Origin: Actinomycetes bacterium
GTDB taxonomy: Bacteria > Actinomycetota > Acidimicrobiia > Acidimicrobiales > Microtrichaceae
Reading direction: 5' to 3'
Length of the DNA stretch: 14,111 nt
Assembly (NCBI GenBank): GCA_023427825.1
Contig: JAEZAI010000336.1
Span: 1-14,111 of the forward strand
The notes beneath the pieces were generated by a model. That model searched no databases. It had not been told where the DNA came from and was given only the letters and a program-made list of their open reading frames with translations. A program made the position numbers and the translations under genes. Positions 11,952 through 14,111 of this stretch are shown here, piece after piece. Each line of letters starts with the position of its first letter. The first letter of the stretch is position 1.

Positions 11952-12695
11952 GTGCGCATCGACGTCATCACGATCTTCCCCGGCATGGTCCGCGACTTCG
12001 CGTCGGAGAGCCTGCTCGGCAAAGCCCGGGAACGCGGGCTGCTGGACGTGCGGGTCCACGACCTGCGGGACGCCACCACCGACGTGCACCGCACGGTCGA
12101 CGACGCGCCGTTCGGCGGCGGCGCCGGCATGGTCCTCACGCCCGGTCCCGTGTTCGACACCGTCGAGCGCGAGCAGCCGCCGCGGCCGCTGTTCCTCTTG
12201 GGTCCCGGCGGTCGGACCCTCGACCAGGCGTTCGCCCGGGAGCTCGCCGGTCTGGACGGGTTCTCGCTCCTGTGCGGACGCTACGAAGGCGTGGACGACC
12301 GGGTCCGGACCCACCTCGTCGACGGTGAGCTGTCGGTGGGCGACGTGGTCCTGGCGGGCGGCGAGGTGGCCGCCATGGTCGTGCTCGAGGCGGTCGGCCG
12401 GCTCGTCCCCGGCGTGATGGGCAACGACACCTCGGCGGACGAGGAGTCGTTCTCCGACGGGTTGCTGGAGCACCCGCAGTACACGCGACCGGCCGAGTAC
12501 CGGAGTTGGCCCGTGCCCGACGTTCTGCGCTCCGGCGCCCACGGCCGGGTCGCCCGCTGGCGGCGGGCCGCGGCCCGGGCCCGAACGATGGAGCACCGGC
12601 CCGACCTGATCGAGGCGCGGGGCGGCATCACCGACGAGGAGCGTCGGCTCCTGGCAGAGTTCTCCTTCGACCAGGACGGGTCGGCGGGACCGTGA
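11952..12695 (+). CDS. trmD: tRNA (guanine37-N1)-methyltransferase TrmD
   Basis: A 247-residue SPOUT methyltransferase that makes m1G37 in tRNA to prevent +1 frameshifting. Motifs include RIDVITIFPGM (2-12), HRTVDDAPFGGGAGM (46-60), the trefoil-knot cofactor loop LLCGRYEGVDDRV (106-118), SVGDVVLAGGE (128-138), the catalytic Arg150 in VGRLVPGV, and GLLEHPQYTRP (170-180). By alignment from memory, the position of the E. coli catalytic Asp169 is Glu165 here (ADEESF versus ATEDSF). The start is GTG with GGAG 5 nt upstream, 12 nt after rimM. Length matches the family. It ends the ribosome/tRNA gene string, 16 nt before the lipoprotein gene. Confidence 0.97.
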   Translation: MRIDVITIFPGMVRDFASESLLGKARERGLLDVRVHDLRDATTDVHRTVDDAPFGGGAGMVLTPGPVFDTVEREQPPRPLFLLGPGGRTLDQAFARELAGLDGFSLLCGRYEGVDDRVRTHLVDGELSVGDVVLAGGEVAAMVVLEAVGRLVPGVMGNDTSADEESFSDGLLEHPQYTRPAEYRSWPVPDVLRSGAHGRVARWRRAAARARTMEHRPDLIEARGGITDEERRLLAEFSFDQDGSAGP

Positions 12696-12711
12696 TCGAG
12701 CAGGGGGCATC

Positions 12712-14111
12712 GTGCGACGAGGACGAGTGACGGGCGCCGCCCTGGCGGCAGCGATCCTGGTGGTGGCGGGGGCGTGCTCCTCGTCGGACGACGACGCCGG
12801 CGGCTCGTCCACGACGGCCACCAGCACCACGACGAGCGCGCCCGCGGTGTGCGAACCGGCGACGACCGACGTGGTCTCGACGCCCGTCGAGGGCTCCACC
12901 ACCGACGTGGACGTCACGTCGTTCGACGGCACCGTGATCCGTGCCCACTGGTTCCCCGTGGAGGGCGCGACCGGACCGAGCCCGACGGTGCTGATGGGCC
13001 CGGGCTGGGGGTCGGCCGGCGACACCCAGGTCGACACGGTCGGCGTGCTCGGGGCGGTCAACATCGGCACGTTGCGAGGAGCCGGCTACAACGTCCTCAC
13101 CTGGGACCCTCGGGGCTTCGGGGCGTCCGGCGGCGCCGCGCAGGTCGACTCCGCCCAGTACGAGGGCCGCGACGTGCAGCAGCTCCTGTCGTGGGTGGCG
13201 GCTCGGCCCGAGGCGGCGCTCGAGGAGCCCGGCGACCCGGCGGTCGGCATGGTCGGGGGCTCCTACGGCGGCGGGATCCAGCTGGTGACAGCGGCGATGG
13301 ACTGCCGGGTGGACGCGATCGTGCCGATCATCGCCTGGCACTCGCTCGGCACCTCCCTCTACAAGGACCAGACGTACAAGCAGGGGTGGGCCGAGATCCT
13401 GAGCGCGGTCGCGGCCCGGGCGACGCTGAACCCGATCATCACCGAGGCGAACCAGCAGGGCCTGCGCACCGGCGTGCTCACCGACGAGCAGATCGAGTGG
13501 TTCCTCGGCCGCGGACCCGCGGAGGCCGTCGCCGACATCACCGCACCCGCCCTGATCGTCGGCGGGACCGTGGACACGCTGTTCACGCTCGACGAGGACG
13601 TCACGAACTACCGGATGCTCCGCGACGCCGGGACCCCCACCGCCATGTACTGGTTCTGCGGCGGCCACGGGTCGTGCCTCACCGAGAAGGGCGACCAGCA
13701 GCGCATGGTCGACCGGATCGTGGCCTGGCTCGACCGCTATGTGAAGGGCGACGAGTCGGTCGACACCGGCGCCACCTTCGACTTCCTGGACCAGGACGGC
13801 ACCCGCTACGTCGGCGACGACTACCCGCTGCCGGCGGACGATCCGATCACCGCCGAGGGCTCGGGTGAGCTCGGACTCATCGCCGGCGGCGGCTCGGGTC
13901 CGGCGACCGTGCCGGAGGGCAAGGAGGACCTGCTGTCGGGCGTGGCGGGCAACATCATCCCGTCGCCCGCCACCAGGGGGGTCGAGGTGCCGATCGGGAT
14001 CGACCGCGACGCCATGGTGGTCGGCGCGCCGGAGCTGACCCTCACGTACTCGGGCACGGTGCCGGACGGCGAGCGGCCGGAGCGGCTGTTCGCGCAGATC
14101 GTCGACCGCGC
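12712..14111 (+). CDS. Secreted lipoprotein alpha/beta-hydrolase, CocE/X-Pro dipeptidyl-peptidase (S15)-like; partial at the right edge
   Basis: The first 466 codons of a frame still open at the window edge. A lipoprotein signal peptide (RRGR, then a hydrophobic run, then AGAC with Cys22) is followed by a Ser/Thr-rich linker (about 23-44) and an alpha/beta-hydrolase domain. Its features are GPGWGSAG (96-103), an oxyanion-side WDPRGFGASGG (131-141), the nucleophile elbow GGSYGG (182-187, Ser184), Asp288 in GGTVDTLF and His319 in FCGGHGSC, consistent with a complete Ser-Asp-His triad. From about 380 the sequence looks like the start of the C-terminal beta-sandwich of S15-type hydrolases. The substrate is unknown; peptidase or esterase are both possible. 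The start is GTG 12712, with AGGGGG 4 nt upstream; GTG 12727 would lose the basic n-region. It follows trmD by 16 nt, so read-through transcription is likely. Confidence 0.88.
   Translation, partial: MRRGRVTGAALAAAILVVAGACSSSDDDAGGSSTTATSTTTSAPAVCEPATTDVVSTPVEGSTTDVDVTSFDGTVIRAHWFPVEGATGPSPTVLMGPGWGSAGDTQVDTVGVLGAVNIGTLRGAGYNVLTWDPRGFGASGGAAQVDSAQYEGRDVQQLLSWVAARPEAALEEPGDPAVGMVGGSYGGGIQLVTAAMDCRVDAIVPIIAWHSLGTSLYKDQTYKQGWAEILSAVAARATLNPIITEANQQGLRTGVLTDEQIEWFLGRGPAEAVADITAPALIVGGTVDTLFTLDEDVTNYRMLRDAGTPTAMYWFCGGHGSCLTEKGDQQRMVDRIVAWLDRYVKGDESVDTGATFDFLDQDGTRYVGDDYPLPADDPITAEGSGELGLIAGGGSGPATVPEGKEDLLSGVAGNIIPSPATRGVEVPIGIDRDAMVVGAPELTLTYSGTVPDGERPERLFAQIVDR

Noticed and set aside
11325..13070. 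581-codon minus-strand open frame opposite khpA, rimM, trmD and the lipoprotein
   Set aside because: Shadow of four recognisable plus-strand genes.
12774..13868. Plus-strand open frame inside the lipoprotein gene
   Set aside because: Out of frame with the signal peptide and hydrolase motifs. The real frame starts at 12712 and runs off the edge.

Overview
The window is GC-rich bacterial chromosome. The likely source is an actinobacterium, possibly a deep-branching one such as Acidimicrobiia; this is inferred from base composition, gene order and start signals, and no rRNA is present to confirm it. GTG is the start codon I favour for ten of the fifteen genes. Several transcription units appear to begin with leaderless promoters (TAnnnT placed 7-9 nt before the start codon). 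The order ftsY ... ffh ... rpsP-khpA-rimM-trmD is the familiar actinobacterial SRP / ribosome-biogenesis neighbourhood.

Layout. (1) Positions 1-127 hold two identical 52-bp hairpin-bearing repeats that abut and include the stop codon of the first gene. (2) Positions 123-3196, minus strand, form a moxR - DUF58 - VWA membrane protein operon: an AAA+ MoxR ATPase and its two usual partners. (3) A divergent intergenic region of 229 bp leads into ftsY on the plus strand (3426-4700). (4) Positions 4741-9078, all minus strand, form an accessory block between ftsY and ffh. It contains a phnW - phosphonatase-like HAD - TMEM175-family set (2-aminoethylphosphonate catabolism plus a predicted cation channel), an arsR - SRPBCC operon with a readable promoter and tandem operators, and a FrnE-like DsbA-family oxidoreductase. 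(5) Positions 9162-12695, plus strand, carry ffh, rpsP, khpA, rimM and trmD. (6) A secreted lipoprotein serine hydrolase begins at 12712 and runs off the right edge.

How the genes work together. FtsY and Ffh are the two GTPases of co-translational membrane targeting. Their upstream regions look alike: both have a leaderless-type TAGnnT box and no Shine-Dalgarno. rpsP, khpA, rimM and trmD are tightly packed and act in 30S assembly, RNA binding and tRNA m1G37 methylation. PhnW and the HAD enzyme would convert 2-aminoethylphosphonate to phosphonoacetaldehyde and then to acetaldehyde plus phosphate. ArsR would repress itself and the SRPBCC gene through two adjacent TCAAC-N6-GTTGA-type sites.

Most of the window is recognisable housekeeping or known accessory functions, and I found no clearly new multi-gene system. 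The points most worth a second look are: rimM, which has no ATG/GTG/TTG start that preserves its conserved N-terminus and seems to start at CTG; the paired 52-bp repeats; the tandem ArsR operators; a duplicated ribosome-binding/start module in front of the HAD gene; and a 12-bp perfect palindrome touching the phnW promoter. No tRNA, rRNA, CRISPR array or insertion sequence was seen. No gene-free stretch exceeds 300 bases.
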